Source: Nocardiopsis sp. CC223A (GTDB taxonomy: Bacteria > Actinomycetota > Actinomycetes > Streptosporangiales > Streptosporangiaceae). Taken from it: a stretch of 64,000 nucleotides of DNA. The stretch spans positions 1-64,000 of the forward strand of contig NZ_JASFDV010000021.1 of the NCBI RefSeq assembly GCF_030766825.1, written 5' to 3'. Positions 17,491 through 25,578 of this stretch are shown here, in pieces (positions within the stretch are counted from its first letter, which is position 1; the number at the start of each line of letters is the position of its first letter). The translations under genes were made by a program, and so were the position numbers. The notes under the pieces were generated by a model that saw nothing but the letters and a program-made list of their open reading frames with translations, had not been told where the DNA came from and did no database searches.

Positions 17491-17506
17491 GACCGACGCC
17501 TCGGTC
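17491..17506 (-). terminator. Possible weak terminator after the SARP gene
   Basis: GACCGA at 17491-17496 pairs with TCGGTC at 17501-17506 around a CGCC loop, 73 bp beyond the SARP stop. The six-bp stem is weak. The surrounding 17430-17480 segment is AT-rich and may instead be promoter DNA. Confidence 0.35.
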
Positions 17507-17578
17507 GGCCCAACTGACCCGGATCAAACTAGCGTGCGAGGGAACATCTGTCCGGCGGTTGCGGAAATTCTGCGACTT

Positions 17579-20500
17579 CTACTGAAAAAGCGAATCGCAG
17601 GCATGCGCGCTGCCGTCAAGCTTTACCCTGATCATGTCGACTTGATACACCTTGAGGGGTTCAAGCATCTGAAGGGCCTCTTGCCAGAATTTGCGCGCCC
17701 TTCCGATATCGCCTTCCTGAACGCACAGATCTCCCAGATGGTCACAGGCCAAGCCCTCCGTGACCGGATTCCCCCGAGCCCGCGCCAGCTGACGCGCATT
17801 CTGGTACTGCAAGCGCGCCATGGAAAAGCGCCGCCGCTCCAGATGGACATCACCCAGGAGGTTGAACAGGACCGGTTCGAGGTCCCCGAGCAGGGGACCC
17901 CGGGCGCGGGGCAGCGCGTCCTCCACGGCCCGCTGCGCCTCGGCCACCCGCCCCAGGCCCAGGAGGGCCTCGGCCGATCCGGTATCGGCCCTGAGCTCGC
18001 CCAGCCCGTACCCCAGCACGCGGTAGCGTTCGCGGGCCTCCATGAAGCACTCCAGCGCGTCCCGGTATCGCTGGAGGTAGTTGAGCACCATCCCGTGGTT
18101 GTTCCGGGCCAGCGCGGCGTTCATCCGGTCACCGGACTCCTCGAACAACCTCCGGCTCTCCTCGCAGTGGATCCGCGCCTCACGGTGAAACCCCAGATGC
18201 AACAGCGCTCCCGCGTCGTTGAGCATGGCCTGGGCCCGGGTGCGGTCGTCGCCGAGTTCCTCACTGAGGGACGCCGTGATCGCGAACATCCGCGTCGCGC
18301 CTTCGAGATCCCCGGTCCTCCTGAGCACGACTCCGATGTGGTTGAACACCTGGGCCCGGCCCCAGCGGTCCCCCGTGCCCTGGAACCCGAGGAGCGAGGC
18401 CCGGTGTTCCCGCATGGCCTTGCCGTACTCACGCGCCACGGCGTAGACGGTTCCGAGCCGGTCATGGGCATAGGCCGCGCCGCGGGTGTCACCGACGGCC
18501 TCCCAGCGGGCCTTCGCGGAGTCGATGTCCTTCCGCGCGCCGCCGAGGTCGAAGAGCCGTTCGCGCATACAGCCGCGCTCGTAGAGGGCGTGCGCGACGC
18601 CCTCCTCTGCGCCCAACCCGCGCCAGGCCTCCACGGCCAGGTCCAGAGCGCGTTCCGCCCGGTCCCAAGGACCGCAGCCGTCCAGGAGACCCGACATGGC
18701 CAAAGGGAGCCATGCGACGTGAGCGGTGTAGCCCTGTTCCCGGGCGAAGGAGAGCACCTCGTCGAGGTCGGCGAACGCGTCCACGAACCAGTCCCTGGCC
18801 TCCTTCGGCCCCGAGAAGGACTCCTCCGCCGTTCGCCCGATCATCGGCAGACCGAGGCGGAAGCGGCCGGGCCGGGCCGCCCGGTCGGCGGCGTCGGCCG
18901 TGTGCAGGTAGTGGTCGAGCACGCGCAGGTCCGCCGCACGGCGTTCCGGCTCCGTCATCACCTCGTGCGCCCGCTCCCGGGCGAACCGGCGCACCAGGTC
19001 GTGCATGCGGTAGGCCTCGTCGGCGGTCTCCTCCACCAGATGGCGGTCGAGCAGTTCCTCGAACGCGGCCTCCGTCTCCCGGCGTCCTCCGACCGACGCC
19101 GCCACGGCGGGCAGGCGCAGGTTCGCCACCGGGTGCAGGCCCGCGCAGAGGAAAACCCGACGGGCCACCGGGGAGAGGTTGGCGTAGGAGATGTCGAAAG
19201 TCGCGTCCAGTCCCCGATGCGTTCCGTCGACCTCGGAGAGTCCGTTGCGGGCGATCCGATCGGCATGGGTCCGGCATCCACGTCCGGGGTGGATCCGGAG
19301 CTGGGCGGCGGTCAGGCGCAGCGCGAGCGGCAGATTCCCCAGCATCGCGGCGAGGTCGGCGATGCCCTCGTCCTCGGCGAGTCGGCTTTCGAATGCCGCG
19401 AGCATCCGGATTCCATCATCATCCGAAGGCGGGCGGAGACGGAGATCACGGGCGCCGTCGAGCTCCACGACCAGGTTCTCGCGGGTGGTCACCAGGACGA
19501 CCCCACCGGGTGAGGCGGGGATCAGGGGCGCGACCTGGCCGGGCACGGCGTCGTCCAGAACCAGGAGCACACGCCGCTCCGCCGTACCGGTGCGCCACAT
19601 CTCGACGCGCCGGTCCAATCCCGGGGGGACGGCCTCACCGGGGACGCCCAGCACTCGGAGGAGGTGGAACAGCGCCTGCTCGGTGTCGATGCCGCGCAGG
19701 TCGAGGTGGAGGCGGAAGTCGAACCGGTGGCGCAGGCGGTGGGCGACATGGAGTGCGAGGACCGACTTGCCGACTCCGCCCAGCCCGCGGATCACCTGAA
19801 CCACGGTGCCGCTGCCGCCGTGTTCGGCGCCGTCCAGGATCAGCCGCACCTCCTGTTCCCGGGCGGTGAAGTCGCCGAGGTCGTGCGGGAGCGTGTCGAC
19901 CACGACCGGTCCCGGAGCGGGGGCGGAACCGGCCGCCGGCGGAGGGGAGTCGGGCGGAGCGGGGCGAAGCGAGAGGGTTTCTCTCCGGATCAGCTCTTCG
20001 TAGAGCCGCCGTGTCTGCTCATTGGGTTCGAGGCCGCTGTGTTCGAGTCGGTGGTCTCTCAGAACGTGGTAGCAGTCGATGGCCTCGGAATCCCGCTTCA
20101 GCTCTTTCAGAGCGCGCATACGCAAGTAGACGAGACGCTCCCGAACGGGATGGTCCTCAAGACGGTCGAGGAGCTCCTCATACCCGCCGAGTTCCAGAGC
20201 GTTCTCCGCCCACTGGGCGAGCACCCGGAGGCGGTCAGCGCGCATCTTGAGGCGCCTGGCCTCAGCCCAGTCGCCGCCCACGCGGGCCAGTGGGTCGCCG
20301 TCCCACTGGCGCAGGGCCTCGTCGTACAGCCGGGCCGCTTCGTCACGATGGCCCCGGTGGACGTTCTCCCGAGCGGTGGAGACCAAGCGGGTGACCCGGT
20401 GCCGGTCCACACACCGGGGGTCGACGTTCAGGAAGTAGCCGGGGCCACGCGAGACGACGACGTCGTCGCGGAAACCGGCGGCACGCAGGGCACCGCGCAG

Positions 20501-20779
20501 GCGGCTCATGAGGGGATGGAGCGCCGCAGGGCCCTGCCGGGGCGGGTACCGGCCCCAGAGGGCGTCCACCAGATCCGTTTTGGACACGACGTGGCCTACG
20601 GAGTCGGCGAGGACGGCAAGGGACAGGGCCGTCTGGGGGGAGCCCACGTCGATCGGCCGATCGTCGACCAGAAGCCGTGGGCCATGAGCGAGGAGCCTGA
20701 TATCCAGCCTGCCATAACCCAGCACAGGAACAGGATGACACCGCGCTTTGCGGATTGTCGAGATCGCCAATAAGGACAT
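17579..20779 (-). CDS. AfsR-like SARP regulator (HTH-BTAD-NB-ARC-TPR)
   Basis: A 1066-residue large SARP. Residues about 22-120 form the winged DNA-binding domain (RLDIRLLAHGPRLLVDD, ALWGRYPPRQG, VSRGPGYFL). Residues about 125-265 are BTAD (DPLARVGGDWAEARRLKMRA, HPVRERLVYLRMRALKELKR, HSGLEPNEQTRRLY). The NB-ARC P-loop is GLGGVGKS at 332-339, with LLVLDDAVPG as Walker B and NLPLALRLTAAQL downstream. TPRs fill about 690-1050. The ATG at 20779 is chosen because it starts just before the conserved domain; ribosome-binding signals are poor and an internal GTG (residue 19) is possible. It most likely activates the GT-B-like pair downstream through the CTTGCA repeats. Confidence 0.9.
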   Translation of the reverse strand: MSLLAISTIRKARCHPVPVLGYGRLDIRLLAHGPRLLVDDRPIDVGSPQTALSLAVLADSVGHVVSKTDLVDALWGRYPPRQGPAALHPLMSRLRGALRAAGFRDDVVVSRGPGYFLNVDPRCVDRHRVTRLVSTARENVHRGHRDEAARLYDEALRQWDGDPLARVGGDWAEARRLKMRADRLRVLAQWAENALELGGYEELLDRLEDHPVRERLVYLRMRALKELKRDSEAIDCYHVLRDHRLEHSGLEPNEQTRRLYEELIRRETLSLRPAPPDSPPPAAGSAPAPGPVVVDTLPHDLGDFTAREQEVRLILDGAEHGGSGTVVQVIRGLGGVGKSVLALHVAHRLRHRFDFRLHLDLRGIDTEQALFHLLRVLGVPGEAVPPGLDRRVEMWRTGTAERRVLLVLDDAVPGQVAPLIPASPGGVVLVTTRENLVVELDGARDLRLRPPSDDDGIRMLAAFESRLAEDEGIADLAAMLGNLPLALRLTAAQLRIHPGRGCRTHADRIARNGLSEVDGTHRGLDATFDISYANLSPVARRVFLCAGLHPVANLRLPAVAASVGGRRETEAAFEELLDRHLVEETADEAYRMHDLVRRFARERAHEVMTEPERRAADLRVLDHYLHTADAADRAARPGRFRLGLPMIGRTAEESFSGPKEARDWFVDAFADLDEVLSFAREQGYTAHVAWLPLAMSGLLDGCGPWDRAERALDLAVEAWRGLGAEEGVAHALYERGCMRERLFDLGGARKDIDSAKARWEAVGDTRGAAYAHDRLGTVYAVAREYGKAMREHRASLLGFQGTGDRWGRAQVFNHIGVVLRRTGDLEGATRMFAITASLSEELGDDRTRAQAMLNDAGALLHLGFHREARIHCEESRRLFEESGDRMNAALARNNHGMVLNYLQRYRDALECFMEARERYRVLGYGLGELRADTGSAEALLGLGRVAEAQRAVEDALPRARGPLLGDLEPVLFNLLGDVHLERRRFSMARLQYQNARQLARARGNPVTEGLACDHLGDLCVQEGDIGRARKFWQEALQMLEPLKVYQVDMIRVKLDGSAHACDSLFQ

Positions 20780-21323
20780 CCGCGAAGGACCGAAACCCAA
20801 GGCCCTCGACCTGCAAGAACACAAACCAAACACGTTCGAGGACAGGGTTTTCTCACCGAAAGGAAGGTGGGGGCCTTTCGCTTTTCCGAGAGCACGACTA
20901 ACATGCACACATAAATGCACGGAAATTCAGCACGCGCCCCGGAACGCCATTCTGCACATTCCACGGCACGTGCACTCCGGCGACGGACTCCGCCACCCGA
21001 CCCGCACATGCCGCATCCGCCCTCGCCATCGCGCCGCCCACCTGCACGGGAACACGACCGCGCACACCCCGGGGCCGGACACGATCAGGGACACTCCCGT
21101 ACTCGACTCGCGATTCGGGGTCGTCCGCAGACCCAAGGATGTCCGTTGTTGCGGCGGGAGGATGCGCTCGACCGTGGATTCGGGGGAGGCGCGCCCCCAC
21201 CCCGTCCCACCACCGAGCGCGCAGGACCTCTGCTCCGCACCCTTCGCGGACACCACTACTCTGTGATACTTTATAGCAGTACCCGGTGCCACGGAGTACC
21301 TGAAGGGTTGAAGAGGACCTGCG
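20780..21323. other. Intergenic region between SARP and padR
   Basis: This 544-bp divergent spacer holds no supported gene. The open frame starting at 20915 has no coding character before it enters the real DUF1048 gene. AT-rich DNA around 21262-21285 (GATACTTTATAGCAG, then AGTACC) is the probable padR promoter and operator. The segment near 20850-20900 is the probable SARP promoter. Confidence 0.5.
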
Positions 21324-21650
21324 ATGGAAGACCTGACAGAGATGCTGAAGGGCACGCTCGAAGGCTGCGTGCTCCAGATCATCGGCGGCGAGGAGACCTA
21401 CGGGTACGCCATCACGCGGCAGCTGAACGAGCTCGGCTTCGCCGACGTCGTAGAGGGGACGGTCTACACCATCCTGCTGCGCCTGGAGAAGAACGGCCTC
21501 GTCCAGGTGACGAAGCGGCCGTCCGGGAAGGGGCCGCCGCGCAAGTTCTACGCGCTCAACGACGCGGGACGCGCGGAGCTGGCCAGATTCTGGGCGAAGT
21601 GGGACTACGTCTCGGCGCGGATCGACGAGCTCAGGAAGGACGGGAGATGA
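21324..21650 (+). CDS. PadR-family transcriptional regulator
   Basis: A 108-residue PadR regulator of the small (subfamily 2) type. It has MLKGTLEGCVLQIIGGEETY, GYAITRQLNELGFADV, then the recognition-helix and wing segment VEGTVYTILLRLEKNGLV and KGPPRKFYALNDAGR, all diagnostic. PadR proteins are usually repressors released by small hydrophobic ligands, and this type often controls an exporter or the genes of its own operon. AAGAGGA precedes the ATG. The stop overlaps the ATG of the next gene (ATGA). Operon partners are two DUF1048 proteins, an association known from many Gram-positive bacteria. Confidence 0.94.
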   Translation: MEDLTEMLKGTLEGCVLQIIGGEETYGYAITRQLNELGFADVVEGTVYTILLRLEKNGLVQVTKRPSGKGPPRKFYALNDAGRAELARFWAKWDYVSARIDELRKDGR

Positions 21651-22003
21651 ACCTCTGGGAGACCGTGACGGGCAGCGACCTCACACGGGAGTGGAAGGCG
21701 TTCGGGGTCCGGGCAGAGGCCCTGCCGCCCGGACACCGGGCGGCCTGGGAGCAGATCAAGGGCCACCTGTTCCTCTACTCGGACTTCTCCGGCCGCAACC
21801 TGACACCGATCTTCGACGGCGTCCTGGGGCTGCTGGAGGAGACGGCGGCGGACGGACAGGACGTCGAGGACGTTCTGGGCGACGACATCGCGGGCTTCTG
21901 CGCGGCGTTGGCCGGCGGGGAGGGCGCCCGGAGCCACCGCGACCGGTGGCGCGAGCAGTTGAACCGGAACGTCGCAAGGAAACTGGCCCGGCTGGGAGGC
22001 TGA
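21647..22003 (+). CDS. DUF1048-family protein (first of two)
   Basis: A 118-residue helical protein beginning MNLWETVTGSDLTREWKAF. DUF1048 features are the KAFGVRAEALPPGHRAAWEQIKGHL helix and the block FDGVLGLLEETAADGQDVED with DIAGFCAALAG. The function is unknown. The family is repeatedly encoded beside PadR regulators. It overlaps padR by four bases and is followed one base later by a paralogue, so all three are co-translated. It has no signal peptide or membrane segment. Confidence 0.85.
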   Translation: MNLWETVTGSDLTREWKAFGVRAEALPPGHRAAWEQIKGHLFLYSDFSGRNLTPIFDGVLGLLEETAADGQDVEDVLGDDIAGFCAALAGGEGARSHRDRWREQLNRNVARKLARLGG

Positions 22004-22004
22004 T

Positions 22005-22331
22005 GTGGGCGTCCAGGACATCATCGAGGGCAAGCGGCAGTGGCGGGCGCACGTGGCGCGGGTCAAGGCGCTGCCGCCGGACTACCGGATCGTCTACAAG
22101 GAGATCCAGAGGTACTACTTCAAGGTCGGGCCCGTCGGCCTGGCCGAGGGCGACCTGCTCTCCGGGATCGTCGACTTCTTCGAGGAGGGGGTCGCGTCCG
22201 GCAAGGGGGTCATGGAGCTCATCGGCCCCGACGTCGCCGCCTTCTGCGACGACCTGATCAAGGACACGCGCACCTACGCGGACCTCTACCAGGAGTCCGT
22301 GGCCAAGGGTTCCGGCACCTCCGGCGCATGA
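22005..22331 (+). CDS. DUF1048-family protein (second of two)
   Basis: A 108-residue DUF1048 protein and a paralogue of the preceding one, with the same order of blocks: GKRQWRAHVARVKALPPDYR, IVYKEIQRYYFKVGP, LLSGIVDFFEEGVASGKGVM and DVAAFCDDLIKDTRTY. It is the more canonical copy. The GTG start sits one base after the previous stop, with GGGAGG inside the previous gene as ribosome-binding site. The function is unknown. Two paralogues in one operon suggest a heteromer, which is inference. Confidence 0.88.
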   Translation: MGVQDIIEGKRQWRAHVARVKALPPDYRIVYKEIQRYYFKVGPVGLAEGDLLSGIVDFFEEGVASGKGVMELIGPDVAAFCDDLIKDTRTYADLYQESVAKGSGTSGA

Positions 22332-22335
22332 ACCC

Positions 22336-22355
22336 GCCGCCGACACGCCGGCGGC
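22336..22355 (+). terminator. Hairpin after the padR-DUF1048 operon
   Basis: GCCGCCG at 22336-22342 pairs with CGGCGGC at 22349-22355 around a six-base loop, directly after the stop codon. Confidence 0.5.
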
Positions 22356-22436
22356 CTGCTCCCCTCCCGCCCGGGGAGAACGGCCCGACGCCGGGTGCGG
22401 TGGTGCCCCGCGCGCGGACCGTGCCTCGGCCGGGGT

Positions 22437-23666
22437 TCAGGGCGCCGTGCGGCCGTCCGGGCCGGGGGCGGTCAGGGCCGCCGTGGCGGCCAGGTCGCCG
22501 ACCACCCGGCTGGGCTTGCCCGACAGCGCCGAGGCCACCAGGCGGTCCACCCCCGGCAGGGCCGACAGCCGCAGGACCACGCGGCGCAGCCGCAGCCGCA
22601 GCGCGGTGTCGGGCAGGAACCAGGACGTCCCGGTGAGGGCCGCGTCTTGGCGCTCCTGCACCACCGGCCGCCACCGCGCCTCGTAACGCTCCAGTCCCTC
22701 GCGCACCGTGGCCGCCCGGACCAGCTCCTCGGCCAGTACGAACGCCCCGCCCACCCCCATCGAGGCGCCCTGGCCCGCCAGCAGTGACACCGCCTGGCAG
22801 GCGTCCCCCAGGAGCACCACCCGCCCCTTGGACCAGGAGTCCATCCGCACCTGGGCGACGTGGTCGTAGTAGACCTGCCCGGGTTCGGGGCACAGCTCCA
22901 GCGCCCGCGGCACCTCCCAGCCCAGGCCCGCGCAGGCCTCGCGCAGGGCCCGGCGGGGGTCCTCGGGCAGCGTGGTGTCCCGGGTGCGGTGCACGGTGAA
23001 GACCGCCACCCTGTCCCCGTCCAGGGCGTAGAAGCCCATCTGGGCGCCGAGGCTGTCGGTGAGCAGGAAGCGCCCCTGGGTACGGGCGTGCAGGTCGGCG
23101 TCCTCGAAGACGAAGGCGCCGGTGTGGAAGCCCAGGTGGAGCAGGTGATCCTCCTCCGGGCCGAAGACCAGGCCCCGCACGGTGGAGTGGATGCCGTCGG
23201 CCCCGGCGAGCAGGTCCGCCTCCAGGACGCGGCCGTCGGACAGCCGCACCACGACACCGTCGGCGTGCTCCTCCACTCCCGTCAGGGCGGCGCCGTAGAC
23301 CAGGTCCACGCTGTCGGGGAGGGATTCGCGCAGGGCGAGTTCGAGGTCGGGGCGCATGATCGAGACCAGGGACCCGCCCAGGGCCTCGGCGAAGCGCTGA
23401 AAACCGACCGAGGCGCGCCGACGGCCCTGTTCGTCCACCAGGACGGCCTCGGAGAAGTCGTGGCCCAGCTCCTGGAGCCGGGGCAGCAGGCCCATGGCCC
23501 GGGCGGCGTCGTAGCCGGGGCCGAAGAAGTCGATCATGTAGCCCTGGGGGCGCGGGCCCGGGGCGCGTTCGACGACGGTGACCCGTCGGCCGTGGTGGGC
23601 CAGGCGCCGGGCCAGGGCCAGGCCCGCGATCCCGGCACCGGCGATGACGGCGTGGGGTGTGCTCAT
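22437..23666 (-). CDS. FAD-dependent class A monooxygenase
   Basis: A 409-residue flavoprotein. It has the N-terminal dinucleotide fold VIAGAGIAGLALARRL, the DG-type segment LLAGADGIHSTVRGLVFG at mid-protein and the FAD-ribityl GD motif RVVLLGDACQAVSLLAGQGA. This is the PHBH/TetX-like architecture for NAD(P)H-dependent hydroxylation of an aromatic or polycyclic substrate. It could be biosynthetic or could inactivate a drug, and the substrate is not readable. The ATG at 23666 overlaps the stop of the tetR gene by one base (TGATG), so the two form an autoregulated operon. That layout fits inducible detoxification. Confidence 0.9.
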   Translation of the reverse strand: MSTPHAVIAGAGIAGLALARRLAHHGRRVTVVERAPGPRPQGYMIDFFGPGYDAARAMGLLPRLQELGHDFSEAVLVDEQGRRRASVGFQRFAEALGGSLVSIMRPDLELALRESLPDSVDLVYGAALTGVEEHADGVVVRLSDGRVLEADLLAGADGIHSTVRGLVFGPEEDHLLHLGFHTGAFVFEDADLHARTQGRFLLTDSLGAQMGFYALDGDRVAVFTVHRTRDTTLPEDPRRALREACAGLGWEVPRALELCPEPGQVYYDHVAQVRMDSWSKGRVVLLGDACQAVSLLAGQGASMGVGGAFVLAEELVRAATVREGLERYEARWRPVVQERQDAALTGTSWFLPDTALRLRLRRVVLRLSALPGVDRLVASALSGKPSRVVGDLAATAALTAPGPDGRTAP

Positions 23667-24232
23667 CAGTACTCCTCGACGGCCCCGGTCAGGAGCCTGC
23701 GTAGAACGGGGACGGCGGCCTCGGCGGTCAGGGAGGGGTCCAGGGGGCGGTGCAGCATGAGCCCGTCCATGGCCGCGGCCAGGACACGGGCGGTGGCGTC
23801 GGGGTCGGGGACCCCGGTGGCGCGCAGCCAGTCGGTGAGCAGGACACGGAAGTCGGCCAGCAGCCGGGTGAGGGCCCGGCGCAGTTCCTCGTCGCGCCCG
23901 GCGGCCAGGTAGGTCTCGGTGAAGAGCACCGACACGGGGTCGCCGCCGGTGTAGGCGTCCAGGGCGCCGAGCAGGAGGTCGAGCCCCTCCCGGGCGGTGG
24001 CGCCCGCAAGGCGGTCCGCCCCCTCCTGGACGACGGCGGTCACGGCGTGCAGGGCGGCCTCGTTGAGCAGGGCGCGCAGGGAGGAGAAGTGGTAGTGGAC
24101 CAGCCCGGGCCCCACTCCGGCCCGCTCGGCCAGGACCCGGGTGCTCACCCCCGCCCACCCCCGCTCGGCGATGAGCTCCGCCGCGGCGGCCAGCAGGCGT
24201 TCCCGCACCTCCTGCGTGCGCTGTGTGGTCAT
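23666..24232 (-). CDS. TetR-family transcriptional regulator
   Basis: A 188-residue TetR regulator. The N-terminal HTH reads ERLLAAAAELIAERGWAGVS, TRVLAERAGVGPGLVHYHF and SSLRALLNEA, and a helical ligand-binding domain follows. The ATG at 24232 has a strong GGGAGGGG site; an in-frame ATG 60 bp upstream lies inside the operator and is rejected. It is co-transcribed with the flavin monooxygenase, which it probably represses. The TTGGGC-GAGT-GCCCAA repeat upstream is the likely operator. Confidence 0.92.
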   Translation of the reverse strand: MTTQRTQEVRERLLAAAAELIAERGWAGVSTRVLAERAGVGPGLVHYHFSSLRALLNEAALHAVTAVVQEGADRLAGATAREGLDLLLGALDAYTGGDPVSVLFTETYLAAGRDEELRRALTRLLADFRVLLTDWLRATGVPDPDATARVLAAAMDGLMLHRPLDPSLTAEAAVPVLRRLLTGAVEEY

Positions 24233-24252
24233 GCACCCCTCCCGATCCAAGA

Positions 24253-24282
24253 TTTGGGCGATCGCCTTGGGCGAGTGCCCAA
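24253..24282 (-). promoter_or_regulatory. Candidate TetR operator with TTGGGC half-sites
   Basis: TTGGGC at 24267-24272 and GCCCAA at 24277-24282 form an inverted repeat with a 4-bp spacer. A third half-site, TTTGGGC, lies at 24253-24259. The set sits 20-50 bp upstream of the tetR start codon, where it would block the operon promoter. Confidence 0.7.
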
Positions 24283-24385
24283 AATCGAGCATGCCACATT
24301 CCCCGTCTCCTGTACACCCCTACCGAGCCCCGCCCCACCCCACGCGAACCGCCCGCCCCCGACCCGGACCTATGAGCAGGGCCAC

Positions 24386-24780
24386 ACCCCATCCCCGCGT
24401 GCGCAGGGAGCAGCGCAAGGGCGACCGCGAAGGCCCCCGCAGCCTGGGACCATCCCCGCGTGCGCGGGGAGCAGTCCGGCGCGGGCCTTGGTCTGCCTGC
24501 GCAGTAGGGACCATCCCCGCATGCGCGGGGAGCAGGCTGGTGAGGCAGTCGGGGTCTTGGCCGCCCAGGGACCATCCCCGCATGCGCGGGGAGCAGTGCC
24601 CGCCGCAGGTGCTCGCCGATGGCGGCGAGGGACCATCCCCGCGTGCGCGGGGAGCAGCGGACGGGGGGTCGCACCCCCGGACCGGCACCGGGGACCATCC
24701 CCGCGTGCGCGGGGAGCAGACCCATCCCCTGGGCCTCCCCGAGGACCACTGGGGACCATCCCCGCGTGCGCGGGGAGCAG
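24386..24780 (-). CRISPR. Type I-E-like CRISPR array, 7 repeats and 6 spacers, no cas genes nearby
   Basis: Repeats of 28-29 bp lie at 24386-24413 (degenerate), 24446-24474, 24507-24535, 24568-24596, 24629-24657, 24691-24719 and 24752-24780. On the plus strand they begin GGGACCATCCCC and end GCGGGGAGCAG, with a CGCGTGCGCG or CGCATGCGCG centre. Spacers are 32 bp, one of them 33. In the usual I-E orientation (CTGCTCCCCGC... to ...GGGGATGGTCCC) the array runs on the minus strand. The decayed repeat is then the leader-distal end, and the AT-rich DNA on the right is the leader. Two repeats share a G-to-A change at the centre. No cas gene occurs in the window. Confidence 0.98.
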
Positions 24781-24995
24781 ACTAAATGACCTGCACAGAT
24801 TCCACTGGAAACCGGCCGATTTTGCAACTTCTCAAGAAACGGACAAAACGCCCAGCTTTTGTTCGTGTGCTCTCAGGGGTTTCTATCGAATGGATCCGGC
24901 CGGAGCAACGGGGGTCGTGGACCGGCGGGCGACTGACAGTGCGGGACACTACGGTGAGGGCCACCACCAGGCGACCGATACAGGAGGGCGGCGGC
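24781..24995 (-). promoter_or_regulatory. CRISPR leader and promoter region
   Basis: The first 90 bp next to the intact terminal repeat are strikingly AT-rich for this genome (CGATTTTGCAACTTCTCAAG and following). This is as expected for a type I-E leader that drives crRNA transcription and marks the integration site. The promoter and AGGAGGG ribosome-binding site of the downstream DUF4274 gene occupy the right part. Confidence 0.7.
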
Positions 24996-25535
24996 ATGGA
25001 TTCCACGGTCGAGAGCGTGCTTTCCCATGAGGCAGACGGGCACGGTTCTCTCGCCGACCGAGTGGCGGAGCTGACCGACGAGCGTCGGTTGTGGGAGCTG
25101 ATGAGCGCCTACAACTGGGACGAAGGCTTCGAGGTCCCCCTCGCCGTGGTCACGCACCCCCGCTGCGACCGGGCGTTGGCGCTGCGCCTGTTCTGGGAGC
25201 TGGACGACACCGCCCGCATCCACCACTCCGACGAGGCCAACGCACTGCGGGAGAACCACACCGCCGAGGCCCGCTATCAGCCCGAGGACTTCGACCGGAT
25301 GGTGCGCTACTGCTCGACATTGGTGTCCGGCCTGTGGGAAGGGACCTTCCCCATCGGGGCCAACTCCTTCGACACCGGCTTCTTCGGCCTCGACGACCCC
25401 GCGCTCACCGACCGCCAGCGCGCTCTGCGAACCGACCGCACCCGGCGCGCACAGCAGGAGTACGAGGACGGTTTCCTCCGCCCCGTGACGCCCCGGAGCG
25501 CGGACGGCACGGATCCCGGCGAACGCGGCGTCTGA
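24996..25535 (+). CDS. DUF4274-like protein
   Basis: A 179-residue soluble protein. The centre LWELMSAYNWDEGFEVPLAV, VTHPRCDRALALRLFWELDD matches the DUF4274 pattern (YNWDDGF..P..I..HP.CD...AL.LFY). This family has unknown function and often accompanies polymorphic-toxin or immunity loci. The C-terminal half is charged and helical. The ATG at 24996 has an AGGAGGG site. It lies immediately right of the CRISPR leader, but no toxin gene is adjacent, so an immunity role is only a possibility. Confidence 0.72.
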   Translation: MDSTVESVLSHEADGHGSLADRVAELTDERRLWELMSAYNWDEGFEVPLAVVTHPRCDRALALRLFWELDDTARIHHSDEANALRENHTAEARYQPEDFDRMVRYCSTLVSGLWEGTFPIGANSFDTGFFGLDDPALTDRQRALRTDRTRRAQQEYEDGFLRPVTPRSADGTDPGERGV

Positions 25536-25578
25536 AATCCGCCAGCATCTCCGCGCTCCGCCGGACGAGAATCCCCCC

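Noticed and set aside
17534..20773. Long plus-strand frames opposite the SARP gene
   Set aside because: Shadow of the 1066-residue SARP, with no known domain and no start signals.
20915..21646. Extended N-terminus for the first DUF1048 protein
   Set aside because: It would overlap padR in another frame. The ATGA junction at 21647 gives the standard protein.
22437..23666. Naming the flavin monooxygenase a tetracycline destructase
   Set aside because: Only general class A monooxygenase motifs are visible; the substrate cannot be told.
23667..24827. Minus-strand frame across the CRISPR array joined to the monooxygenase
   Set aside because: Translation of CRISPR repeats; the true monooxygenase start is at 23666.
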